Positions 1 through 5,029 of a stretch of 7,441 nt of DNA are shown here, piece by piece. The position numbers and the translations under genes were made by a program. The notes under the pieces were generated by a model. That model did no database searches. It was not told the origin of the DNA and worked only from the letters and a program-made list of their open reading frames with translations. Source of the stretch: a bacterium (GTDB taxonomy: Bacteria > Krumholzibacteriota > Krumholzibacteria > LZORAL124-64-63). Position 1 is the first letter of the stretch. Each line of letters opens with the position of its first letter. The stretch lies in the NCBI GenBank assembly GCA_021767885.1, contig JAASSM010000066.1:1-7441 (forward strand), read 5' to 3'.

Positions 1-850
1 CCAGGACGGCGCGCAGGAGCTCCGCACTGGCGGCGGCGTCCTCGCCGCCGGCGAGCTGGTCGGCGGTGCAACGCGCGAGTCCGGCGTCCTCCGGCGTGAC
101 CACCCGGCGCACGAGCTCGCCGTCGCGGAGCTCGGTGACCTGCGTGGGGCCGGTGAGGGCGAGCTCGTCCTCGCCGTCGTGGCCGTGGACCACCAGCGCG
201 CGGGCCGCCCCCAGCTCGGCCAGGGCGCCGGCGAGCAGATCGCAGAGATCGGGATCGTAGACGCCCAGGAGCTGGTGGCGCACGCCGGCCGGGTTGGTGA
301 GCGGCCCCAGCAGGTTGAACACCGTGCGCACGCCCAGGGACCGGCGCACCGGCATGGCGTGGCGCATGGCCGGGTGGTGGCGCGGGGCGAAGAGGAAGGC
401 CAGGCCCACCTGGTCCAGCAGCCGGCCGAGGGCGCCGGCATCGAGGTCCAGGTTCACGCCGAGGGCCTCCAGGACGTCGGCCGAGCCGCACACCGAGCTG
501 GCCGCGCGGTTGCCGTGCTTGGCCACCGGCACGCCGGCCGCGGCGGTGACCAGGGCGGCGCCGGTGGAGATGTTGAAGGTGCCCCGGCCATCCCCGCCGG
601 TGCCGCAGGTGTCCACCGCCTGGCCGGCCGTGGCCGCCACCACCGGCACCACGCGCGCGCGCATGGCGCGGGCGAAGCCGCCCAGCTCCGCCGCGGTGGT
701 GCCCTTCAGGCGCAGCGCGGCCAGGACGGCGCCCAGCCGGGCGGCATCGAGCCGGCCATCCATGATGTGGTCCATGAGGAGCTCGGCCTCGTCCGCGGCG
801 AGGTCGCGGCCGGCGAGCAGGTCGGCGAAGACCGCGGTCAGGGCACTCAT
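1..850 (-). CDS. trpD: Anthranilate phosphoribosyltransferase TrpD (3' end cut off by window edge)
   Basis: Catalyses the second step of tryptophan synthesis, joining anthranilate to PRPP to give phosphoribosylanthranilate in the cytoplasm. Translation of the minus strand from ATG at 850 gives 283 residues before the window ends; the family is usually about 340, so some 55-60 C-terminal residues are missing. Visible family motifs are the PRPP-binding GTGGD at residues 83-87, KHGNRAASS at 111-119, the VFNLLGPLTNP segment at about 177-187, and the acidic metal-binding DE pair at 228-229. The N-terminal 65 residues look like the usual helical domain (LLMDHIMDGRL). The start is supported by a strong GGAGGTGA ribosome site just upstream. 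The ATG overlaps the trpG stop as ATGA, so translation is probably coupled. Nothing in the visible part looks damaged. trpC is expected next but lies outside the window. Confidence 0.97.
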   Translation of the reverse strand, partial: MSALTAVFADLLAGRDLAADEAELLMDHIMDGRLDAARLGAVLAALRLKGTTAAELGGFARAMRARVVPVVAATAGQAVDTCGTGGDGRGTFNISTGAALVTAAAGVPVAKHGNRAASSVCGSADVLEALGVNLDLDAGALGRLLDQVGLAFLFAPRHHPAMRHAMPVRRSLGVRTVFNLLGPLTNPAGVRHQLLGVYDPDLCDLLAGALAELGAARALVVHGHDGEDELALTGPTQVTELRDGELVRRVVTPEDAGLARCTADQLAGGEDAAASAELLRAVL

Positions 851-1440
851 GGCGTCACCTCCGGCGCGGGAACGCAAAGCCGCAGCCAGTTCTGCAGGAG
901 CTGCGCACCCTCGGCGGTCATGATGGACTCGGGATGGAACTGCACCCCGTGGCTCGGCCGGGTGCGGTGGCGGACGCCCATGACCTCGCCGGCGGCGGTG
1001 TAGGCGCAGATCTCCAGGGCGGCGGGCACATCCTCCTCGCGGACGCCCAGGGAGTGGTAGCGCGTGGCGGTGAACGGATTGCTCAGGCCGGTGTAGAGGT
1101 CGCGGCCGTCGTGATAGACGGGGCTGGTCTTGCCATGCATCACCTGCGCGCAGCGGGTGACCCGACCGCCGCTGACCTCCACCAGGGTCTGGTGGCCGAG
1201 GCAGATGCCCAGGACCGGCACGCGGTCGCCGAGGTGCTCGATGAGCGCGGCGCTGACCCCCGCCTGGGCGGGCGTGCCGGGGCCGGGCGAGATGATCAGG
1301 CCGTCGGGGGCGAGGTCGTCCGCCTCGGCCGTGGTGATGGCATCGTTGCGGCGGACGATCACCTCGGCGCCCAGCTCGCCGAGAGCCTGCACGACGTTGT
1401 AGGTGAAGCTGTCGTAGTTGTCGATCATCAGGAGCTTCAC
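847..1440 (-). CDS. trpG: Anthranilate synthase glutamine amidotransferase subunit TrpG
   Basis: Class I glutamine amidotransferase that releases ammonia from glutamine and passes it to TrpE. The protein is 197 residues, normal for a free-standing TrpG. It opens with KLLMIDNYDSFTYN and carries the oxyanion-hole segment SPGPGTP at 51-57, the nucleophile elbow GICLGHQ with Cys80, and the catalytic pair His169 and Glu171 in VQFHPES. The start is taken as GTG at 1440: it overlaps the trpE stop as GTGA, a GGGAGG ribosome site lies 6 nt upstream, and the encoded N-terminus matches the family. The reading frame stays open up to 1602, but that extension lies inside trpE and is arginine/histidine-rich nonsense. 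A subunit that also serves para-aminobenzoate synthesis (PabA) has the same fold; the position between trpE and trpD favours TrpG, though dual use is possible. Confidence 0.97.
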   Translation of the reverse strand: MKLLMIDNYDSFTYNVVQALGELGAEVIVRRNDAITTAEADDLAPDGLIISPGPGTPAQAGVSAALIEHLGDRVPVLGICLGHQTLVEVSGGRVTRCAQVMHGKTSPVYHDGRDLYTGLSNPFTATRYHSLGVREEDVPAALEICAYTAAGEVMGVRHRTRPSHGVQFHPESIMTAEGAQLLQNWLRLCVPAPEVTP

Positions 1441-2918
1441 TGCAGACCTCCCTCGGCCACGGTGATCGCGCGGGTGATGGCGCGGAGCTTGTGCAGGGTC
1501 TCGTGGTACTCGGCGGTGGGGTCGCTGTCGGCGACGATGCCCGCCCCCGCCTGGGCCCACCAGCGCTCGCCCTGCAGCACCAGGGTGCGGATGGCGATGC
1601 ACAGGTCGAGATCGCCCCCGGGAGCGAGGTAGCCCACGGCGCCGGCGTACGGGCCGCGGCGGCGTCCCTCCTGGGCGGCGATGATCTCCATGGCCCGCAC
1701 CTTGGGGGCGCCGCTGACCGTGCCGGCAGGGAAGACCGCGCGCAGCAGGTCGAAGGCGGAGACGTCGTCCCGTAGCTCGCCGGCCACCCGGGAGACGATG
1801 TGCATGACGTGGCTGTAGCGCTCCACCTGCTGGAAGCTCACCGGTCGGACCGTCCCGGGATGGCAGACGCGGCCGAGATCGTTGCGGCCGAGGTCGACGA
1901 GCATGAGGTGCTCGGCACGCTCCTTCTCGCTGGCCAGCAGCTCCTGCTCGAGGGCCTGGTCGGCAGCGGCGTCTTCTCCGCGCGGGCGGGTGCCGGCGAT
2001 GGGGCAGACCTGGGCGGTCTGGCCGTGGCGCGTGACCAGGGCCTCGGGCGAGGAGCCCACGAGCTGCAGGTCGCCGAAGTCGAGGAAGAAGAGGTAGGGC
2101 GAGGGATTGAGGATCCGCAGCGCGCGGTAGACGGTGAAGGGGTCGGCCGCGGTCCGGCCGCGCAGGCGCTGGCTCAGCACGATCTGGAACGCGTCGCCGG
2201 CCAGGATGTGCTCCCGGGCGGCCGTCACCATCTCCTCGAAGCGGGCCTGCGGGATCTCGGGCGCGGCCGCCTCCAGGGTGGGCACCGCCGCGGGCACCGC
2301 GCGCGGCGGCAGCGGGCCGCGCAGGGCCTCGAGGATCTGGTCGAGGCGCAGCTGGGCGGCGGCGTAGCCATCCTCCAGCGGCACGTCGTCCGGGGGCAGG
2401 ACGGCGGCCTCGATCTCGCTCTTGACGTGGTCGAAGACCACCAGCGCGCCGGGAAAGAGGAGGCGGGCGTCGGGGAGGTGGTCCTCCGGCCGGGCATCCG
2501 GCAGGGGGACGCGTTCGAAGTGGCGCACCGTCTCCCAGCCCAGGTAGCCCACCGCCGCGCCCAGCGGTCCCGGCAGGCCATCGAGGGCGAGGCCGCGGCC
2601 GCGCGCGAGCTCGGCCTCGAGGGCGGCGAACGGTGCGGCCGGATCGAGGGGCGCGGTCTCGCGCGCGGCGCCGCGGGTGGTGGTGACCGTGTCGCGATCG
2701 AGGGTGATCTCGCAGCGCGGCTGCAGGCCGATGAAGGAGTAGCGGCCCACCTGCACGCCCTGTTCCACGCTCTCGAAGAGGAAGGCGGCACCGCAGCCGG
2801 CGAGCTTGAGGTAGGCCGACACCGGCGTCTCCAGGTCGGCGGGGATCCGCCGGCGCAACGGCGTGGTGCGGCCGCGGCGGGCGAGGTCGAGGTAATCGGA
2901 GAGGGCGGGCGTGACCAT
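1437..2918 (-). CDS. trpE: Anthranilate synthase component I TrpE
   Basis: Converts chorismate and ammonia (from TrpG) to anthranilate, the committed and feedback-controlled step of tryptophan synthesis. The protein is 493 residues, typical for the family. The N-terminal domain has the LFES segment (residues 47-50), the counterpart of the LLES tryptophan-binding motif, and NPSPYLFFL at 271-279 completes the expected feedback site. The chorismate-binding domain (about 225-485) has PIAGTRPRG (306-314), LGRNDLGR (343-350), HIVSRVAG with the likely catalytic His373, and GTVSGAPKVRAMEII (399-413). These motifs favour TrpE over PabB, as do the trpL attenuator upstream and trpG-trpD downstream. I chose ATG 2918 because AGGAG sits 5 nt upstream of it; a TTG at 2954 in the same frame would add 12 unconserved residues and has no such support. 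The stop overlaps the trpG start by 4 bases. Confidence 0.97.
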   Translation of the reverse strand: MVTPALSDYLDLARRGRTTPLRRRIPADLETPVSAYLKLAGCGAAFLFESVEQGVQVGRYSFIGLQPRCEITLDRDTVTTTRGAARETAPLDPAAPFAALEAELARGRGLALDGLPGPLGAAVGYLGWETVRHFERVPLPDARPEDHLPDARLLFPGALVVFDHVKSEIEAAVLPPDDVPLEDGYAAAQLRLDQILEALRGPLPPRAVPAAVPTLEAAAPEIPQARFEEMVTAAREHILAGDAFQIVLSQRLRGRTAADPFTVYRALRILNPSPYLFFLDFGDLQLVGSSPEALVTRHGQTAQVCPIAGTRPRGEDAAADQALEQELLASEKERAEHLMLVDLGRNDLGRVCHPGTVRPVSFQQVERYSHVMHIVSRVAGELRDDVSAFDLLRAVFPAGTVSGAPKVRAMEIIAAQEGRRRGPYAGAVGYLAPGGDLDLCIAIRTLVLQGERWWAQAGAGIVADSDPTAEYHETLHKLRAITRAITVAEGGLQ

Positions 2919-2923
2919 GGCTG

Positions 2924-2928
2924 CTCCT
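2924..2928 (-). promoter_or_regulatory. trpE ribosome binding site
   Basis: AGGAG on the minus strand, 5 nt before ATG 2918. It decides the trpE start against the in-frame TTG at 2954. It lies downstream of the attenuator hairpin and is not part of either alternative stem, so control here is more likely on transcription than on trpE translation. Confidence 0.8.
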
Positions 2929-2970
2929 GGGCTCGGTGACGATGGGTCCTGCAAGGGTCTGTCAACGAGA

Positions 2971-3000
2971 AGACCCGCGGCCTGGGCAGGTCGCGGGTCT
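2971..3000 (-). terminator. trp attenuator terminator hairpin (regions 3:4)
   Basis: On the minus strand AGACCCGCG (3000-2992) and CGCGGGTCT (2979-2971) form a perfect 9-bp GC-rich stem. The 12-nt loop can pair further as CCT/AGG. With a 3-nt bulge the outer arms AACGAG/CTCGTT (3004-2999 and 2969-2964) add an alternative extension. The hairpin lies between trpL and trpE, where the classical trp terminator belongs. The following bases (UCUUCUCGUU) are only moderately U-rich, so intrinsic termination may be leaky or need help. Seen: the pairing. Inferred: its termination role. Confidence 0.75.
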
Positions 3001-3017
3001 CGTTCTCGCGTCCGGTG

Positions 3018-3034
3018 CGCTGATCCTCTCAGCG
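3018..3034 (-). promoter_or_regulatory. Nested hairpin inside the antiterminator loop
   Basis: On the minus strand CGCTGA (3034-3029), a 5-nt loop GAGGA and TCAGCG (3023-3018) form a perfect 6-bp hairpin just after the trpL stop. It is flanked by a second pair, GTCCGG (3052-3047) with CCGGAC (3015-3010). Together they fold the 56 nt that separate attenuator regions 2 and 3, which would bring those two regions close. The hairpins are seen; the role as a spacer that helps 2:3 form is inference. Confidence 0.5.
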
Positions 3035-3038
3035 TCTC

Positions 3039-3140
3039 CTATCCGTCCGGACCTCGACCCCGACCTGCGATCGCGCCGTGCCACCACCACCAGGTGCTGG
3101 GGGCATGGATCGCGGCGGGGATGGCGAGGCGACGGGTCAT
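3039..3140 (-). CDS. trpL: trp leader peptide TrpL with four consecutive Trp codons
   Basis: A 33-codon reading frame from ATG 3140 to TAG 3041-3039. The peptide begins MTRRLAIPAAIHAPST, continues with four tryptophans (residues 17-20, TGG TGG TGG TGG at 3092-3081), then HGAIAGRGRGPDG. A GGGAG ribosome site lies 7 nt upstream (3152-3148). It sits between the operon promoter and trpE, about 110 nt after the predicted transcription start and 120 nt before trpE. The peptide itself is probably discarded: its translation senses charged tRNA-Trp, because stalling at the Trp codons decides which attenuator structure forms. The codons after the Trp run overlap attenuator region 2, so the coding sequence is also constrained as RNA. 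Four tandem Trp codons exceed the two in the Escherichia coli leader. Leader peptides vary widely in sequence, so recognition rests on the Trp run, the position and the RNA structures. Confidence 0.92.
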   Translation of the reverse strand: MTRRLAIPAAIHAPSTWWWWHGAIAGRGRGPDG

Positions 3141-3257
3141 GGGATCGCTCCCGGGATCACGCGGTCGGTCTCGGTCTCTCGAGGCTCGCCTGCGGTGCGG
3201 CGGCCGTCGTGGTCAGGCGTGGCCGCCCGGCACCGGCAAGCCGGCGACTCGTGGGAG

Positions 3258-3286
3258 AGCTTACGGACCCCGCCGCGATGTGTCAA
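3258..3286 (-). promoter_or_regulatory. trp operon sigma70 promoter
   Basis: Minus-strand TTGACA (3286-3281, perfect -35), a 17-bp spacer and TAAGCT (3263-3258; T1, A2 and final T of TATAAT kept). The start of transcription is predicted near 3250-3252, which gives a leader of about 330 nt before trpE. The stretch upstream of the -35 (CATTTTACG, about 3288-3298) is AT-rich against a GC-rich background and could act as an UP element. No TrpR-type operator palindrome is recognisable over the promoter, so attenuation may be the main control seen here. Confidence 0.8.
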
Positions 3287-3311
3287 GACGTAAAATGACG
3301 GAATCTCGTCG

Positions 3312-3348
3312 CCGATACGGATATGTCGCCGCGGCAGCCGATAACGGC
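3312..3348. repeat. Two CCG-ATA(A)-CGG inverted repeats between divergent promoters
   Basis: CCG-ATA-CGG at 3312-3320 and GCCG-ATAA-CGGC at 3337-3348 are two short, similar inverted repeats with centres about 26 bp apart. They lie between the trp promoter (-35 at 3281-3286) and the arginine deiminase promoter (-35 at 3413-3418). The rest of 3287-3412 shows no gene or RNA gene that I can support. They could be paired operator sites for an unidentified regulator, but short GC-rich palindromes also arise by chance in DNA like this. Confidence 0.3.
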
Positions 3349-3412
3349 AGATCAACGATCGGGCGCGGGACCTTGCTTGATGGATGATCATGACCGGACC
3401 GACGACCAGCCG

Positions 3413-3441
3413 TTGCCATGGCGGAGCGGCCGGGATACCAT
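3413..3441 (+). promoter_or_regulatory. Predicted sigma70 promoter of the arginine deiminase gene
   Basis: TTGCCA (3413-3418, five of six bases of TTGACA), a 17-bp spacer and TACCAT (3436-3441, keeps T1, A2 and final T). Transcription would start near 3448, giving an untranslated leader of about 130 nt. It is the best plus-strand match in the gap between the divergent units. No experimental support. Confidence 0.55.
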
Positions 3442-3485
3442 GCAGCGGTTCGTTCAGCGTCCGCAGACGTCTTCGATGCCGGTCG

Positions 3486-3528
3486 CGGTGGTGCGTCGAC
3501 CCCCGCGGCCGCTCACGGTGGTTCGTCG
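3486..3528 (+). repeat. Short direct repeat in the arginine deiminase 5' untranslated region
   Basis: CGGTGGTGCGTCG at 3486-3498 recurs as CGGTGGTTCGTCG at 3516-3528, 12 of 13 bases the same and 30 bp apart. Both copies are followed by a C-rich run. A small hairpin CCGTC-C6-GACGG (3529-3544) comes just after the second copy, about 20 nt before the ribosome site. This may be a small tandem duplication or a protein or RNA binding element; function unknown. The remainder of 3442-3578 shows nothing else recognisable. Confidence 0.35.
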
Positions 3529-3578
3529 CCGTCCCCCCCGACGGGCCGCGCGCTTCCAGCCCCGGAAGGTGGCCAGGC

Positions 3579-4871
3579 ATGTCCCAGCCCTCCGCCCAGG
3601 ATCCCGAGCGGTTCGTCGTCGACGTTCGCAGCGAGGTGGGCCGCCTGCAGGGCGTGGTCCTGCACCGCCCCGGTCCCGAGGTCACCCAGATGACCCCGGC
3701 CAACGCCGAGCGTGCGCTCTACAGCGACATCCTCAACCTCGACGTGGCGGTGAAGGAGTATGCCCAGCTCGAGGGCGTGCTCGCGCGCTGGACGCGGACC
3801 TTCCAGGTGCGCGACCTGCTCCAGGAGATCCTGCGCACCACCCGGGTGCGTGAGACGCTGGTCGAGCGGGTCTGCGCGCAGGAGCAGGTGCCCCAGCTCA
3901 CCGCTCGCCTGGGCAGCATGGACCCCGCGGACCTGACGCGGGCCCTCATCGAGGGCGTGCCCCTCGAGCGCGACAACCTCACGCGTTTCCTCAGCCCCGA
4001 CCGCTTCGCCCTGCCCCCGCTGCACAACTTCTTCTTCACGCGCGACGCCGCCGCCGCCGTGGGCGACCGCGTGCTCATCGGCCGCATGGCCAGCCGCGTG
4101 CGCGAGCGCGAGGCGCTCATCATGGAGGCCATCTTCGACGTCCACCCCCTCTTCCGCACCGAGACCGTCAACCCCGCCCGGCACGGCGCCGCCGGCCGCG
4201 AGGTGACCATCGAGGGCGGCGACCTGCTGGTCGCGCGCGAGGACGTGCTCATGGTGGGCGTGGGGCAACGGACCAGCACCCAGGCGGTGGACTTCCTCAT
4301 CGAGCGCCTGAAGGGCGAGTCGCGGGCCACGGAATCCACCCGTCACCTGCTGGTCCAGCTGCTGCCCCACGAACCGGAGTCGTTCATCCACCTGGACATG
4401 GTCTTCACCTTCCTCGACCGCGACGCCTGCATGGTGTTCGCGCCGCTGGTCACCGAGCACAACCACCACCCCACCGTGCACGTGGAGGTCGCCGGTGGCG
4501 CGGTGCGCCGCATCGCCGAGGTGGAGACGCTCCGGGAGGGACTGCAGCACCTGGGCTTCGAGCTCGAGCCCATCCTCTGCGGCGGCCGCGAGGACCGCTG
4601 GCAGCAGGAGCGGGAACAGTGGCACTCCGGCACCAACTTCTTCGCCCTGGCGCCCGGCAAGGTGGTGGGCTATGCCCGCAACGTGCACACCCTCGAGGAG
4701 CTGGACCGCCACGGGTTCGCCATCCTGCCGGCCGACGACGTCATCGACGGCACGTCCGACCCTGCCGCGCACGACCGCTGCGTGATCACCATCGGAGGTT
4801 CCGAGCTCGCCCGCGGCGGCGGTGGCTGCCGCTGCATGACCCTGCCCATCGCGCGCGACGCGGTGGTCTGA
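3579..4871 (+). CDS. Arginine deiminase family protein (ArcA-like)
   Basis: Probably hydrolyses L-arginine to L-citrulline and ammonia in the cytoplasm; member of the guanidino-group-modifying (amidinotransferase) superfamily. The protein has 430 residues, slightly above the usual 405-420. Catalytic residues are in place: Asp156 in FFTRD, Glu212 and Asp215 in IEGGD, His271 and Asp273 in FIHLDMVF, and Cys419 in RCMTLP. Likely arginine-carboxylate binders are in GRMASRVRERE (168-177) and VGQRT (228-232). The loop before the nucleophile reads ARGGGGCRCM, where arginine deiminases I know have RGRGG followed by the Cys, so one Arg has become Gly. Start ATG 3579 is chosen because GGAAGG lies 9 nt upstream and family similarity begins at once (DVRSEVGRLQGVVLHRPG). 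The frame is open back to 3384, but those 65 residues look non-coding. No arcB, arcC or arcD is adjacent, so the role in fermentation versus arginine turnover is open; I therefore withhold a symbol. Confidence 0.88.
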   Translation: MSQPSAQDPERFVVDVRSEVGRLQGVVLHRPGPEVTQMTPANAERALYSDILNLDVAVKEYAQLEGVLARWTRTFQVRDLLQEILRTTRVRETLVERVCAQEQVPQLTARLGSMDPADLTRALIEGVPLERDNLTRFLSPDRFALPPLHNFFFTRDAAAAVGDRVLIGRMASRVREREALIMEAIFDVHPLFRTETVNPARHGAAGREVTIEGGDLLVAREDVLMVGVGQRTSTQAVDFLIERLKGESRATESTRHLLVQLLPHEPESFIHLDMVFTFLDRDACMVFAPLVTEHNHHPTVHVEVAGGAVRRIAEVETLREGLQHLGFELEPILCGGREDRWQQEREQWHSGTNFFALAPGKVVGYARNVHTLEELDRHGFAILPADDVIDGTSDPAAHDRCVITIGGSELARGGGGCRCMTLPIARDAVV

Positions 4872-4898
4872 TCCGGCTGGCGCCGGCGACATCATCTT

Positions 4899-4935
4899 CC
4901 GGCGGCGGCCACCAGGCCTTGCGGCCGCGGGCCGG
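4899..4935 (+). terminator. Hairpin after the arginine deiminase gene, probable terminator
   Basis: CCGGC-G-GCGGCC (4899-4910) pairs with GGCCGC-GG-GCCGG (4923-4935): 11 GC pairs with a small internal mismatch and a 12-nt loop, starting 28 nt after the stop codon. The downstream bases (CGCTTTCGTCTTG, 4948-4959) have only short T runs, so intrinsic termination is plausible but not textbook. A wider repeat, GATCCGGC (4870-4877) with GCCGGATC (4931-4938), offers an alternative fold beginning at the stop codon. Confidence 0.55.
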
Positions 4936-4956
4936 ATCGTGACCGTCGCTTTCGTC

Positions 4957-4985
4957 TTGAAATCCGCGCAACCGGGCCGTAGATA
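4957..4985 (+). promoter_or_regulatory. Candidate cydAB promoter
   Basis: TTGAAA (4957-4962, five of six bases of the -35 consensus), then 17 bp, then TAGATA (4980-4985); a GATAAG two bases on is an alternative -10 with a 19-bp spacer. The -10 match is weak either way. The position, 45-70 bp before cydA and after the hairpin that closes the previous gene, is suitable. No clear FNR, ArcA or Rex site could be read around it, though cytochrome bd genes are often controlled by oxygen or redox regulators. Confidence 0.4.
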
Positions 4986-5016
4986 AGAACCTGTCCCACC
5001 AACCACCCGTAGCCCC

Positions 5017-5021
5017 AGGAG
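5017..5021 (+). promoter_or_regulatory. cydA ribosome binding site
   Basis: AGGAG, 8 nt before ATG 5030. It decides the start: an in-frame GTG at 5021 overlaps the ribosome site itself and so is unlikely to be used. Confidence 0.75.
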
Positions 5022-5029
5022 TGGTCTTC

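Larger units (their letters stand above)
2971..3103 (-). promoter_or_regulatory. trp operon attenuator (alternative RNA structures 1:2, 2:3, 3:4)
   Basis: The transcript between trpL and trpE can form exclusive structures. Region 1 (3103-3092, CCCCCAGCACCT, just before and touching the Trp codons) pairs with region 2 (3066-3056, AGGTCGGGGTC) through ACCT/AGGT and CCCC/GGGG. Region 2 can instead pair with region 3 (2999-2988, GACCCGCGACCT): 11 base pairs with one bulged G. Region 3 is also the 5' arm of the terminator stem, so 2:3 and 3:4 exclude each other. A ribosome stalled on the four Trp codons would cover region 1, free region 2 and favour the 2:3 antiterminator. When tryptophan is plentiful the ribosome moves on to the stop codon inside region 2's neighbourhood and the 3:4 terminator forms. 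The pairings are read from the sequence; the mechanism is established for trp leaders of enteric bacteria and inferred here. Confidence 0.85.

Noticed and set aside
1441..1602. Extended start of trpG inside trpE
   Set aside because: The added 54 residues are low-complexity antisense-like sequence, and the GTG at 1440 has the ribosome site, stop/start overlap and the conserved KLLMIDNYDSF start.
2961..2966. A second perfect TTGACA on the minus strand just after the attenuator hairpin
   Set aside because: No acceptable -10 element lies 16-18 bp downstream, so an internal promoter for trpE is not supported.
3377..3391. FNR/ANR-like box TTGAT-N5-ATCAT upstream of the arginine deiminase promoter
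   Set aside because: The consensus is TTGAT-N4-ATCAA. Here the spacer is one base too long and the second half-site is imperfect, so binding is doubtful despite an attractive position near -64.
3384..3578. In-frame N-terminal extension of the arginine deiminase by 65 residues
   Set aside because: The extension is Arg/Pro/Cys-rich, unlike the family, overlaps the predicted promoter, and the ATG at 3579 has a ribosome site and begins right before the conserved N-terminus.
3137..3703. Minus-strand frame of 188 codons across the divergent intergenic region
   Set aside because: It spans the trp promoter and the start of the arginine deiminase gene, has no ribosome site or family motif, and has a composition expected from random GC-rich DNA.
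3513..5006. Long open frame of 497 codons on the minus strand opposite the arginine deiminase
   Set aside because: It mirrors codon structure of the sense gene in GC-rich DNA, is rich in His/Gly/Ala/Glu/Val with no family motifs, and runs through the intergenic hairpin region.
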